In this document: positions 25,538-33,766 of the stretch, one piece after another
How the letters are laid out: each line of letters starts with the position of its first letter
Numbering within the stretch: position 1 is the first letter of the stretch
Source of the DNA: Faecalicatena faecalis
GTDB taxonomy: Bacteria; Bacillota; Clostridia; Lachnospirales; Lachnospiraceae
DNA: 64,000 bases
NCBI RefSeq assembly: GCF_012524165.2
Contig: NZ_JABACJ020000003.1
Location: forward strand, 248,001-312,000
Direction of reading: 5' to 3'
Position numbers and translations under genes: made by a program
Notes under the pieces: model-generated
Database searches by the model: none
What the model was told of the DNA's origin: nothing
Seen by the model: only the letters and a program-made list of their open reading frames with translations

Positions 25538-28234
25538 CTACTTCTTCCTTCCCGCCAGTTCCTTTGCCTGACGTGCGACGATCTTCGCCCCTCTCTTCAT
25601 CAGCGTCGGGGCCATATGTCCCACGATCAGCTGCTCATAAGGTACCTCATGACCGTCATACCGCCGTTCCAGATGGATGGCATCGAACTTGCACTTGGTC
25701 GTACAGATTCCACAGCCCACGCACACATTCTGATCCACCACAGTAGCCCCGCAGCCCAGGCAGCGCTCTGTCTCTTTCTTTACCTGCTCCTCAGTAAAGG
25801 TTCCGCGCAGGTCACGCATCGTATGTTTTGCTTCCTCCGGGTCCGGCTTTGCAGGTCTCTGTCTCGGAGTCTGGTCAAAGCTGTCCCAGTCCACATTTTC
25901 CTTATCCAGTTCATGATATGCTCCTGCCGGACGCCCGATCAGCAGGCTCTGTCCCGGCTGTACAAAGCGGTGGATAGATTCTGCCGCTTCTTTTCCCGCT
26001 GCAATCGCATCGATGGCAAACTTCGGTCCCGTATAGGCGTCTCCGCCCACGAAAATATCCGGCTCGCCTGTCTGGTACGTCCTTGCATCAGCCATAGCAG
26101 TCTGATTGCGGTTCAGCCGCACGCGGGTTCCGTCCAGCATGGTTCCCCACTGGATGGACTGTCCGATGGAGACAAGCACATTCTCACATTCCACCGTGAT
26201 TGTATCATTTTCATCATACTGTGGATGGAAACGATGGTTCTCATCAAATACGGAAGTACAGCGTTTGAATTCGATTCCTGTCACCTTTCCGTTCTCGGTC
26301 AGGATCTGCTTTGGTCCCCAGCCGCAGTTCAGAGAGATTCCTTCTTCCTTTGCTTCTTCCTGCTCTTCTGCCTGTGCCGGCATCTCCTTTGCACTCTCCA
26401 GACAGTACAGCCCGACCTCACTGCTTCCTGCACGGACTGCGGTCCTTGCCACATCAATGGCCACATTTCCGCCGCCCACAACAACAGTCCTGCCTTCCAG
26501 CTTTGTGTTCTCATCGAGATTTACATTGCGCAGGAATTCCACACCGGAAACCACGCCCTGCGCATTCTCGCCGTCCACACCAAGCCGTCTGCCGCCCTGT
26601 GCGCCCACAGCCAGGTAAAATGCCTCAAATCCCTGCTGCCTCAGTTCCCGGATCGTAACATCCTTTCCGACCTCGACACCAGTCTGAAACTCCACGCCCA
26701 TCTCACGTAAGACTTCAATCTCCGCATCCACAACGTCCTTTTCCAGACGGAAGGCAGGGATTCCCAGAGTCAGCATCCCGCCGAGACGGTCGTTTTTCTC
26801 AAATACAGTTACATCATATCCGCGCAGCTGCAGATAATAAGCACAACTCAATCCGCCAGGTCCGCCGCCCACAACTGCGATTTTCTTTCCGTACTTTTTC
26901 CCCTGTGGATTCTGCATCTTCGGTACAAAACGAGTCTCCGCCTTTAATTCCTGCTCTGCGATGAACTTCTTGATCTCATCGATTGCTACCGGCTCATCCA
27001 CATCTGCACGGGAACATGCATCCTCGCACCGCCTGTTGCAGATATGCCCGCAGACTGCCGGGAACGGATTGTTCTTCTTGATCAGCTCCAATGCATCCAG
27101 ATACTGCCCCTTTGCCGCCAGCTTGATATATCCCTGCACTGCAATATGTGCCGGACAGTTCGTCTTGCACGGCGCGGTTCCATTTTCATCGATCTCATCT
27201 CTGTTATAACGGAATTCCGGATTCCATCTCTTCTTATCCAGCATCCACACATGGTCGTGAGGAGTTTCCACTTCTTTCTCCGGGATTGGTGTCTTTGTAC
27301 ACAGCTTTCTTCCCAGATGGAGTGCGTTGACCTGACAGTTTTCCACACACTGTCCGCATGCCACACACTTTTCCACATCCACCTTGGAAACATAGTTGGA
27401 ACGGTTGAAATCCGGTGACATATAGTACTTCCCGACACGTAAGGAGAAGCAGGAACAGGTACAGCAGTTACAGATGGCTACCGTCTTGCCCTCGCCGTCC
27501 AGGTTCTGGATCTCATGCACCAGTCCATTTTCTTCGGCACGTTTCAGGATTTCATAGGCTTCCTCTTTTGTAATCTCACGTCCCACTCCGGTCCTGATAA
27601 AATAATCCGCACCCTCATCTAACTGAATGCACATGTCAGTCTCCAGATGTCCGCAGCCCTCGCCCATCAGACGGCGGGAACGGCGGCAGGTACAGTCAGA
27701 CACGCACAGGCGCCATGCTTTTTCAATATAAGAGGACACTTCCTCGTAGCTTGCCGCATGGCTCTCTCCATTGATAGCTTCTTCCACCGGAATGACACGC
27801 ATCAGACCTTTCCCGACCGGGACATTTGGTCCCAGCAGCTTGGTCCGTCTGCGGGTATATTCCTCAAAACATTCTGCAAGCACCGGATATTTCTCGGCCT
27901 GCTCCCGGTTGGCTACCATCATCTCCATGATGCCGGGCACCCAGATCGGCAGCATATAATAATCCGTGCCATTCTCATTATGTACCCGGATGACACCCGC
28001 CACAGCCAGGTCCCACAGAATCCGTTTCGTCTCCTCCAGCGGCTTCTTACAGCGTGCGGCGATCTCCTCTACCGTCATATTCTTACGGACTCTTGTGGCA
28101 AGCGCCACCTCCGCCATCTCATCAGTCACGACCGGCTCCAGAATCCTGTATTCCGGGTCATTGACCGTAATTCCCGTATAAGACTTGGCCTCGACACTGA
28201 TCTTCGTAGCCAGCTTCATAATCAGCGGTCTCAT
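25538..28234 (-). CDS. Large Fe-S/FAD oxidoreductase (GltD-like, multi-domain)
   Basis: An 898-residue protein. The N-terminal 100 residues look like a winged helix (MTVEEIAARCKKPLEETKRILWDL). A Cys-rich part follows (CVSDCTC, CNCCTCSC, about 177-262), then a ferredoxin module (CVACGQCVENC, about 290-300). Next come the GltD-type Fe-S domain (CKTNCPAHI to CEDAC), the FAD motif VVGGGPGGLSCAYYL (about 455) and the NAD(P)H motif VVGGGNVAIDVARTAVRAG (about 585). The last 70 residues hold CLGCG and CVGCGICTTKC. It can take electrons from NAD(P)H and pass them along several clusters. In this operon it is the natural electron source for the activase-dehydratase pair. AAGGAG precedes the ATG at 28234. 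Confidence 0.87.
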   Translation of the reverse strand: MRPLIMKLATKISVEAKSYTGITVNDPEYRILEPVVTDEMAEVALATRVRKNMTVEEIAARCKKPLEETKRILWDLAVAGVIRVHNENGTDYYMLPIWVPGIMEMMVANREQAEKYPVLAECFEEYTRRRTKLLGPNVPVGKGLMRVIPVEEAINGESHAASYEEVSSYIEKAWRLCVSDCTCRRSRRLMGEGCGHLETDMCIQLDEGADYFIRTGVGREITKEEAYEILKRAEENGLVHEIQNLDGEGKTVAICNCCTCSCFSLRVGKYYMSPDFNRSNYVSKVDVEKCVACGQCVENCQVNALHLGRKLCTKTPIPEKEVETPHDHVWMLDKKRWNPEFRYNRDEIDENGTAPCKTNCPAHIAVQGYIKLAAKGQYLDALELIKKNNPFPAVCGHICNRRCEDACSRADVDEPVAIDEIKKFIAEQELKAETRFVPKMQNPQGKKYGKKIAVVGGGPGGLSCAYYLQLRGYDVTVFEKNDRLGGMLTLGIPAFRLEKDVVDAEIEVLREMGVEFQTGVEVGKDVTIRELRQQGFEAFYLAVGAQGGRRLGVDGENAQGVVSGVEFLRNVNLDENTKLEGRTVVVGGGNVAIDVARTAVRAGSSEVGLYCLESAKEMPAQAEEQEEAKEEGISLNCGWGPKQILTENGKVTGIEFKRCTSVFDENHRFHPQYDENDTITVECENVLVSIGQSIQWGTMLDGTRVRLNRNQTAMADARTYQTGEPDIFVGGDAYTGPKFAIDAIAAGKEAAESIHRFVQPGQSLLIGRPAGAYHELDKENVDWDSFDQTPRQRPAKPDPEEAKHTMRDLRGTFTEEQVKKETERCLGCGATVVDQNVCVGCGICTTKCKFDAIHLERRYDGHEVPYEQLIVGHMAPTLMKRGAKIVARQAKELAGRKK

Positions 28235-28270
28235 ATATCCACTCCTTCCCTCTGCCCTGCTGTTCACCCT

Positions 28271-28441
28271 CTACAGCCGGCGGTCCCTCTTTCTTCTATC
28301 GTATACTTTATCCATGATCTTCTGCAGCTGTGCTGCCATCTTCATATCCAGGTTGAAATAATAAACGACCACACTCAGCCCGAACAGCACTGCAAAAACG
28401 ACAACTACCGTTTTTAAAATCTTACAGACACGTTTCTTCAT
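28271..28441 (-). CDS. Small single-span membrane protein in the dehydratase operon
   Basis: A 56-residue protein with a basic start (MKKRVCKILK), one membrane helix (residues about 11-30: TVVVVFAVLFGLSVVVYYF) and a charged, cytoplasmic-looking tail (QKIMDKVYDRRKRDRRL). It starts two bases after the activase stop and ends 36 bases before the oxidoreductase start, so it belongs to the operon. I do not recognise the family. It may anchor the soluble complex to the membrane; that is conjecture. Confidence 0.65.
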   Translation of the reverse strand: MKKRVCKILKTVVVVFAVLFGLSVVVYYFNLDMKMAAQLQKIMDKVYDRRKRDRRL

Positions 28442-28443
28442 CG

Positions 28444-29253
28444 TCATCTTCCTTTCCCTTTCGCCAGACCTTTCTGTCTTGCATACTCTGCCGCCCCAAG
28501 GGCTCCCATCAGCTGCGGGTCAGTCTTTAGATCCACAACCTTTAGTTTCAGTACCTGCTCGATGGCCTTTTTCAGCCCGTCATTCTTCGCACATCCTCCG
28601 GTCAGCGTCACACTGTCTGTTGCCCCGGCCTTCTTTGCCATGATGAAGCATCTCTTCGCCACGGAGCGCTGGATTCCTGCCGCGATCTCGTCCGTCGGCT
28701 TGCCTTCTCCTACCAGGGTAATGACCTCACTCTCCGCAAATACCGTGCACTGCGCGGTAATCGGAATGACGTTCTTTGCTGTCAGGGACAGCTTGGAGAA
28801 CTCCGGCAGGGACATCTCGAATGCATTTGCCATGGTCTCATAGAAACGTCCGGTTCCTGCCGCACATTTATCATTCATGGCAAAATTCTTCACCGTACCA
28901 TCCGTATCGATTGCGATTCCTTTGATATCCTGTCCGCCGATATCGATGATGGACCTTACCTTCGGGTCTGTCACATGCACGCCCATGGCATGACAGCTGA
29001 TCTCGCTGATATTTTCCTGGGCAAAAGGTACTTTATTCCTTCCATATCCGGTTCCGATCAGATAAGCCAGATCTTCCGGGGAGTTCAGGTCAGGGACCTG
29101 TGCCAGCGTCTCTTCCATGGCCGCCCTGGCGCTCTTCTCCGAATTCATCTTACTTTTCATGGTAGTGTGGGCGACCATCTTTCCGTCCTCATCCAATATG
29201 ACACATTTTGTGTAGGTAGACCCCACATCACATCCGCCAAAATATTTCTTCAT
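28444..29253 (-). CDS. BadF/BadG-type ATP-dependent activase of 2-hydroxyacyl-CoA dehydratase family enzymes
   Basis: A 269-residue ASKHA-fold ATPase. Motifs: the phosphate loop CDVGSTYTKCVI, IDIGGQDIKGI, and the two Cys that in a homodimer bind the bridging 4Fe-4S cluster, Cys130 (NDKCAAGTGRF) and Cys169 (TAQCTVFAESEV). In characterised relatives ATP hydrolysis lets this protein push one electron of very low potential into the partner's cluster. Its partners are the two subunits encoded just upstream. A gap of 18 bases separates it from the 512-residue subunit gene. Confidence 0.93.
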   Translation of the reverse strand: MKKYFGGCDVGSTYTKCVILDEDGKMVAHTTMKSKMNSEKSARAAMEETLAQVPDLNSPEDLAYLIGTGYGRNKVPFAQENISEISCHAMGVHVTDPKVRSIIDIGGQDIKGIAIDTDGTVKNFAMNDKCAAGTGRFYETMANAFEMSLPEFSKLSLTAKNVIPITAQCTVFAESEVITLVGEGKPTDEIAAGIQRSVAKRCFIMAKKAGATDSVTLTGGCAKNDGLKKAIEQVLKLKVVDLKTDPQLMGALGAAEYARQKGLAKGKGR

Positions 29254-29271
29254 CCTCAGTCAGCTCCTCTC

Positions 29272-30810
29272 CTACCAGTTATTATCATCCTGGAATTCCT
29301 CCAGAGATGGATCAAGCGGCTCTTCCCGAAGCACCGTCCTCATATAACGGTTCACTTCATCTCGCATATCCTTGCGCCCTGCTTTTCTTGGGTCCATCAG
29401 GCCATGTGTCACCCAGATCAGATGGATGCCCCTCTCTCTTGCCTGCTCCTCAAAGATCCCGTGATATCCGGCCACCGCCTTGCATCCGATATGCTCATAC
29501 ATGATGACCATATCCGCATGAAATTCCTCACAGAACCTCCACAGGTCATCCACGCCCACTTCATAACCGCCATTGGAACGGTTTCTCATATTCATCTTCA
29601 TATACAGATCTGCCATGTCATACAGCGCCTGCTGCTTATCCGTAGTGCTGTAAAGCTCCGTGGACGTCAGGCTCAGCATGTCGATCAGAGGCAGGATGCC
29701 CCAGCAGTTCTGCAGCCAGATCGGGAATGCCGTGTAATACTGTGCCTGCACGCCCCAGAGGACTGCCCGGTGGCGCACCTCTGATACGCAGGAAACCTTC
29801 TTCTCATATCCCTTGTAAGCCAGATCCGTAATCTTCTGGTCATTTTCCAGGAAACGCGGGTCTCTTCCGCCACCCACCTGATAATAAGCATCCCGGTACA
29901 GTGCCACGTTATTACCGATGACCTGCGGATGGTTGGTTCTGGAAATATCCAGCCACTCCCGAAACAGCTTCGTCTCCTCGTTAAATGTCTCCATACATTT
30001 GAAGTAGTGGTCCCAGTCGAACTTCTCCCCGGTCTGGTCCTCGATGAACTTGATACAGTTCGCAATCTCCTCCGCTCCATATTCCTGCACACTCTGCTGC
30101 ATATGGCGGATTGGGACTGCAAGCTGGAAGGTCGGGATATCGAATCTTCTTGCCTCCACTCCATTTCCCATCAGACTTCCGTCGCAGGTCGTGTTGCAGT
30201 TCACCGCACAGACACCGACCAGCGGATAATCGTCATCGATCGCACAGCCCAATTCTGCGGCCGGCATCGGACATACGTCAGATGGAAGCCCGAATTCCTC
30301 AGCCACATCGATATAGTGAAGAACACCCTCCTGTGCAACCGTAGAAGGGGTATACACGATTGGAATCTCCCGGCAGACCATATGCAGGTTCGGGAAACCA
30401 TTCATGATCTGGGACATCATATTTTCATCAAACACAACGATCTTCTTATTGAATTCCTCATCATTGCCGCATTTCGGGTCCGCACGGAACAGATTGCCGA
30501 TCGTGTCACACACATGCTCCACGATAAAGTCGAATTCCTGGTGCGCGATCCTCAGCTGCGGTCCCCGTAAGCCCTCTGTGTGGCGGTCTACAAAATCCGG
30601 CACTGCCAGATAATTTCCCATCCAGCGGTAACGGAAAAATCCTTTCAGATTGGCAGGCTTTGCCATGAACTTTGCCATCACCGACCAGTTGTGAAGCCAG
30701 CGGGTATAGTCATACCATGTATCGGAAACACCACGCCACTCACGGCGTTTTTTCGTCTTTTTTCCATAGTAAAGGCTGCCCAGTTTTTCACTGTTAATTT
30801 TCTTGCCCAT
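29272..30810 (-). CDS. 2-hydroxyacyl-CoA dehydratase / benzoyl-CoA reductase BcrB-like subunit
   Basis: A 512-residue protein of the 2-hydroxyacyl-CoA dehydratase D-component family, longer than the usual 400-440. Conserved-looking Cys include those in HMVCREIPIVYTP, VGVCAVNCNTTCDG and MYEHIGCKAVAG. These could ligate a 4Fe-4S or double-cubane cluster. Its ATG touches the preceding gene's TAG stop with no gap, so the two subunits are translated together in equal amount. Activase, CooC-like ATPase and flavoprotein genes surround them. The substrate is unknown; no CoA-transferase or acyl-CoA gene is nearby, which argues against standard amino-acid fermentation. Confidence 0.82.
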   Translation of the reverse strand: MGKKINSEKLGSLYYGKKTKKRREWRGVSDTWYDYTRWLHNWSVMAKFMAKPANLKGFFRYRWMGNYLAVPDFVDRHTEGLRGPQLRIAHQEFDFIVEHVCDTIGNLFRADPKCGNDEEFNKKIVVFDENMMSQIMNGFPNLHMVCREIPIVYTPSTVAQEGVLHYIDVAEEFGLPSDVCPMPAAELGCAIDDDYPLVGVCAVNCNTTCDGSLMGNGVEARRFDIPTFQLAVPIRHMQQSVQEYGAEEIANCIKFIEDQTGEKFDWDHYFKCMETFNEETKLFREWLDISRTNHPQVIGNNVALYRDAYYQVGGGRDPRFLENDQKITDLAYKGYEKKVSCVSEVRHRAVLWGVQAQYYTAFPIWLQNCWGILPLIDMLSLTSTELYSTTDKQQALYDMADLYMKMNMRNRSNGGYEVGVDDLWRFCEEFHADMVIMYEHIGCKAVAGYHGIFEEQARERGIHLIWVTHGLMDPRKAGRKDMRDEVNRYMRTVLREEPLDPSLEEFQDDNNW

Positions 30811-31998
30811 CTATCTTCCCCCCTGTATCTTCTTGATTTCCACACTCTCCACAAAGGCCTGGACTCTGGTCCGAAGCTGCCCTGAGCTGCCGACCACATA
30901 AGGCCTGTCAATGGAAAGCACCGGATAGCCGTATTCTTCATGCATGATGTAGCTTGCCGCCATTCTCTCGTATCCCCAGTAATCGCAGAACTTCATCTGC
31001 TCGTAAATGATTCCGTCCGCATGGTATTCTTTTGCAAGCTGGTCTACATACTCCTTACGCTCATTGATTTTCTCCGTGTTCATGAATCTCGGACACTGCC
31101 CTGTCACCAGATAATGACGGCAGATCTGGGTCAGCATATCCTCGCCCTCATGGAGCTCGATCTCGTCACGTCCCGGGAAGGACCCAAAGCAGTGTCTGTC
31201 TGCCACGACCATGGCCCCGTTGTCCTCGATCAGCTTCACGAAATCCAGATCATCGATCTCAGAACCCGCCAGGACGACTCTGATCCTGTATGGCTTCTCC
31301 TCATCCGGCTCCCGGTTCTTCACTTCTTCCAGCGTCTCCTCCAGAATCGGGATCAATTCGTCCTTTGGACAGCAATACGTTGCAAGACAGAATACATAAA
31401 ATTCGTACCCTGTGATCCTCGGACATTCTTCTTTTCGGAACTCTCCCAGTTCCCGGATCAGGCGGCACATCCTGTTATGCTGCTTTACCGCTTCCAGAAG
31501 AGCTGCGTCAGAAATGTCGATTCCATAGACATCATGAAGCGGCTCCAATACCCGCAGGCGCATCTGCTTGACATAGTGCTTCAATGCCGTCTCATCAGAC
31601 TTCATCGGCACATCCGAATATGTAATGAAAAACTTCTCCTTCTCGCATGTCTTTAAAAGCTCCATGTTCTCCACACAGCGGTTCATCGCCGCGCAGGCAT
31701 CCGGCGCAAGGATACAGTCCAGGAAATTATAGCCTCCCTCCACCGCACGCTCCACCAGGGCACGGCAGTACTCGCACAGCAGGCTGGTCATATAATATGT
31801 CCCGATCTCAATGGACCCGGTGCGCGGTGCACGCAGACGCACGGAAAAACAGCCTGGCAGGTTCAAGAGCACTTCCGGGATCATGCTGCACACATCTCCC
31901 ACCGCAATCTTCCCTTCCCCGCATGCTTTCTTCACAAGGTCGTTGTTGCTCTCCTCCAGCTGTTGCTCCAGTTCATACAGATGTTTCAAATCTTTCAT
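30811..31998 (-). CDS. 2-hydroxyacyl-CoA dehydratase / benzoyl-CoA reductase BcrC-like subunit
   Basis: A 395-residue partner of the next subunit in the same family. Candidate cluster ligands are Cys75 and Cys78 (LLCEYCR), Cys102 and Cys108 (DACAAMNRC), and a Cys in MKFCDYWGYERM near the C-terminus; the last motif is typical of the family. The C-terminus VLSIDRPYVVGSSGQLRTRVQAFVE is also characteristic. It directly precedes the 512-residue subunit gene (adjacent stop and start). A 30-base gap with AAGGAGG separates it from the CooC-like gene. Confidence 0.83.
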   Translation of the reverse strand: MKDLKHLYELEQQLEESNNDLVKKACGEGKIAVGDVCSMIPEVLLNLPGCFSVRLRAPRTGSIEIGTYYMTSLLCEYCRALVERAVEGGYNFLDCILAPDACAAMNRCVENMELLKTCEKEKFFITYSDVPMKSDETALKHYVKQMRLRVLEPLHDVYGIDISDAALLEAVKQHNRMCRLIRELGEFRKEECPRITGYEFYVFCLATYCCPKDELIPILEETLEEVKNREPDEEKPYRIRVVLAGSEIDDLDFVKLIEDNGAMVVADRHCFGSFPGRDEIELHEGEDMLTQICRHYLVTGQCPRFMNTEKINERKEYVDQLAKEYHADGIIYEQMKFCDYWGYERMAASYIMHEEYGYPVLSIDRPYVVGSSGQLRTRVQAFVESVEIKKIQGGR

Positions 31999-32028
31999 AA
32001 ATTCAATCGCCTCCTTTTCTTTTTTATT

Positions 32029-32784
32029 TTAAAGTTCCAGGGCCTCAAGAATCTGTCCTGCCCCTTTCATCAGCTCTGAATCCGCAGGCAGTTCAAATAC
32101 GCTCTTTCCCTGGATATCATTGACGATCTGCGCCTCATCATTCCCGATCTGGATAAACGGTGCCTCCGGGAACGGGCTTTCCATCGGAATCACTGTCTGT
32201 GTGATCCTATTCACTGCCACGCCCAGCTTATCGTACATCACCAGCCGGTCCGCTACCTCTTTGATCGTCTCGATCACCTGCATTCCCTTCCTGCTCTGGT
32301 CCGTCACTAGCAGAAGATGGGTTACCTGCTCCATGACACGCCGGTTCACCTGCTCGATTCCCGCCTCCCCGTCAATTACCACATAATCAAACTGCCCGGC
32401 CAGCATGGAAATGACATCACGCAGATAAGAATTGATTGCACAATAACATCCCGAAGACTCCGGCCGCCCGATTGCAACAAATGCAAATCCGTCCTTTTCA
32501 TCCATCATGTCCAGCAGACGAAATCTGGCCTCTGATAAAATATCCTGTGTCTCTTTCAGCTTTTCCGATACCCCTTCCGTGATCTCAAGACGGATATCAT
32601 CCAGCGTCTCCTTCACTTCTACATCCAGTGCCGTTGCCAGCCCCACAGCCGGGTCCGCATCGATGGCCAGGATCTTTGCCTCCTTATACTTCTCCGTCAG
32701 GCTCCGAACCAGCGCTGCCGCAAGAGATGTCTTACCTACGCCGCCCTTCCCGGTGACGGCAATTACCTTCGCATTTCCCTCCAT
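32029..32784 (-). CDS. CooC-type nickel-insertion ATPase (MinD/ParA fold)
   Basis: A 251-residue P-loop ATPase with the deviant Walker A TGKGGVGKTS at residues 11-20. Cys113-X-Cys115 in PESSGCYCAINSYLR is the CXC motif by which CooC dimers bind nickel for CO dehydrogenase maturation. AIDADPAVGLATAL and DYVVIDGEAGIEQ are typical too. It lies in the ACS-like/dehydratase operon, not with cooS (49380). It may load nickel into a protein of this operon, supply CooS in trans, or both. Confidence 0.88.
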   Translation of the reverse strand: MEGNAKVIAVTGKGGVGKTSLAAALVRSLTEKYKEAKILAIDADPAVGLATALDVEVKETLDDIRLEITEGVSEKLKETQDILSEARFRLLDMMDEKDGFAFVAIGRPESSGCYCAINSYLRDVISMLAGQFDYVVIDGEAGIEQVNRRVMEQVTHLLLVTDQSRKGMQVIETIKEVADRLVMYDKLGVAVNRITQTVIPMESPFPEAPFIQIGNDEAQIVNDIQGKSVFELPADSELMKGAGQILEALEL

Positions 32785-32820
32785 ATTACTCTCCTTTCCC
32801 TGTTGTCCACACTTCTCCTT

Positions 32821-32883
32821 TTACCTGTTCCTGCTTTACATTTACTGATTCCTGCTTTTCTTTTACCTGTTCCTGTTCCCCTG
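32821..32883 (-). repeat. 21-bp tandem repeat across the stop codon of the ACS-like gene
   Basis: Three plus-strand units start 21 bp apart, with cores ttacctgttcctgctt, ttactgattcctgctt and ttacctgttcctgttc. The unit at 32863 contains the stop codon of the ACS-like gene, and each further copy carries its own in-frame-like TAA on the minus strand. It therefore looks like tandem duplication of the gene's 3' tip. Confidence 0.75.
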
Positions 32884-33588
32884 GTGCAGTGCGCGCATCC
32901 CTTCCACTTCGTTACAGATCACCTGCAAGTCACAGCTTCCGCAGTTCATGGGCATCCCCTTTAAAATATGATTCAGCGCCTCCGTCACCGTATCCGCCTT
33001 CACAGCTTCTTCCACAAATAGCTGCAGCTTTTCCTTTCCCACAAGAAAAATCACCTGCACCTTTCTGACCTTTGGGTTCTCCAGATATTTCCGGATATAG
33101 CTATCGCCCAGCCGTTCAAAACTGATCCCTGCTTTTATGGCATCCCTGCTGACTCTCGCCTGCTCCCGGCTGTTCTTTGCAGAGGTCCTGACCATATATC
33201 CCTTTGGGAAAATATGATACCTGACATACTCCAGTTCCCGGATAAACCGATAAGCCGCATCGTCCCCCGCCGCCTCATCCAGTGCATCCTCCTTCACATT
33301 TAAGAACACGATTCTTGCAAACGAAGTGTCTTCCCTAAGCTCTCTCAGTTCCGGTCCATATAGGAAGATTCCGTTTTCCTTCACCAGTTCCTGATTCGAA
33401 GTCACACAGGTATAATTCACCGATTCACAGCTTCCACCGCCCAGCTCGAACGCTGCATCGCGCAGCATGATCATCTCTCCGGACGTCGTCTCACCCCAAC
33501 ATTTTCTCTCATCATATAGATAATTACGGGGAGTATCTGCCGATAAATATTCCCTTGTCTTCTGAATCATTCCGTCATATAATTCCAT
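32863..33588 (-). CDS. Stand-alone acetyl-CoA synthase A2-domain-like protein
   Basis: A 241-residue protein, first gene of the operon. Residues about 38-195 follow, in order, the second (A2) domain of acetyl-CoA synthase as I remember it: GEMIMLRDAAFELGGGS, then FIRELEYVRYHIFPKGYMVRTS, then SREQARVSRDAIKAGISFERLGDSY and VRKVQVIFLVGKEKLQLFVEEA. The C-terminus has Cys216-X2-Cys219-X5-Cys225, like the start of the A-cluster motif. The catalytic domain with the remaining A-cluster Cys is absent. AAGGGGG precedes the ATG at 33588. A weak promoter (TTGTGC, 18 bp, TAAAAT) can be read upstream. Its role is unknown; it may bind a nickel or Fe-S centre, CoA, or another subunit. Confidence 0.68.
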   Translation of the reverse strand: MELYDGMIQKTREYLSADTPRNYLYDERKCWGETTSGEMIMLRDAAFELGGGSCESVNYTCVTSNQELVKENGIFLYGPELRELREDTSFARIVFLNVKEDALDEAAGDDAAYRFIRELEYVRYHIFPKGYMVRTSAKNSREQARVSRDAIKAGISFERLGDSYIRKYLENPKVRKVQVIFLVGKEKLQLFVEEAVKADTVTEALNHILKGMPMNCGSCDLQVICNEVEGMRALHQGNRNR

Positions 33589-33661
33589 TCCAGCCCCCTT
33601 ATAATCTTAAGCATATTTACCGAATTTACCTTCTAATTTTATGCTAACACGTGATAATTGC

Positions 33662-33702
33662 ACAAAAAAGGAACGAATCTGCAAATTCGTCCCTTTTTGG
33701 GA
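33662..33702 (-). terminator. Terminator of the LytTR/CPBP operon
   Basis: Minus strand: AAAAAGGGACGAAT pairs with ATTCGTTCCTTTTT (one G-U pair), then TTTTTT. It insulates the next operon, which starts at 33588. Confidence 0.85.
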
Positions 33703-33766
33703 CTTTCTCATAGATTCGTTCCATATTTTTTCACTCTAATCTGTCCTTATTTCAACTTTACAGTCT

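Noticed and set aside
25616..26710. A 364-codon plus-strand frame inside the large oxidoreductase gene
   Set aside because: It is antisense to an unmistakable Fe-S/FAD protein, is rich in Cys, His and Ser as antisense frames here are, and lacks a ribosome site.
29685..30164. A 159-codon same-strand frame inside the 512-residue dehydratase subunit gene
   Set aside because: An Arg/Ser-rich out-of-frame translation, typical of a shifted reading of a real gene, with no start signal.
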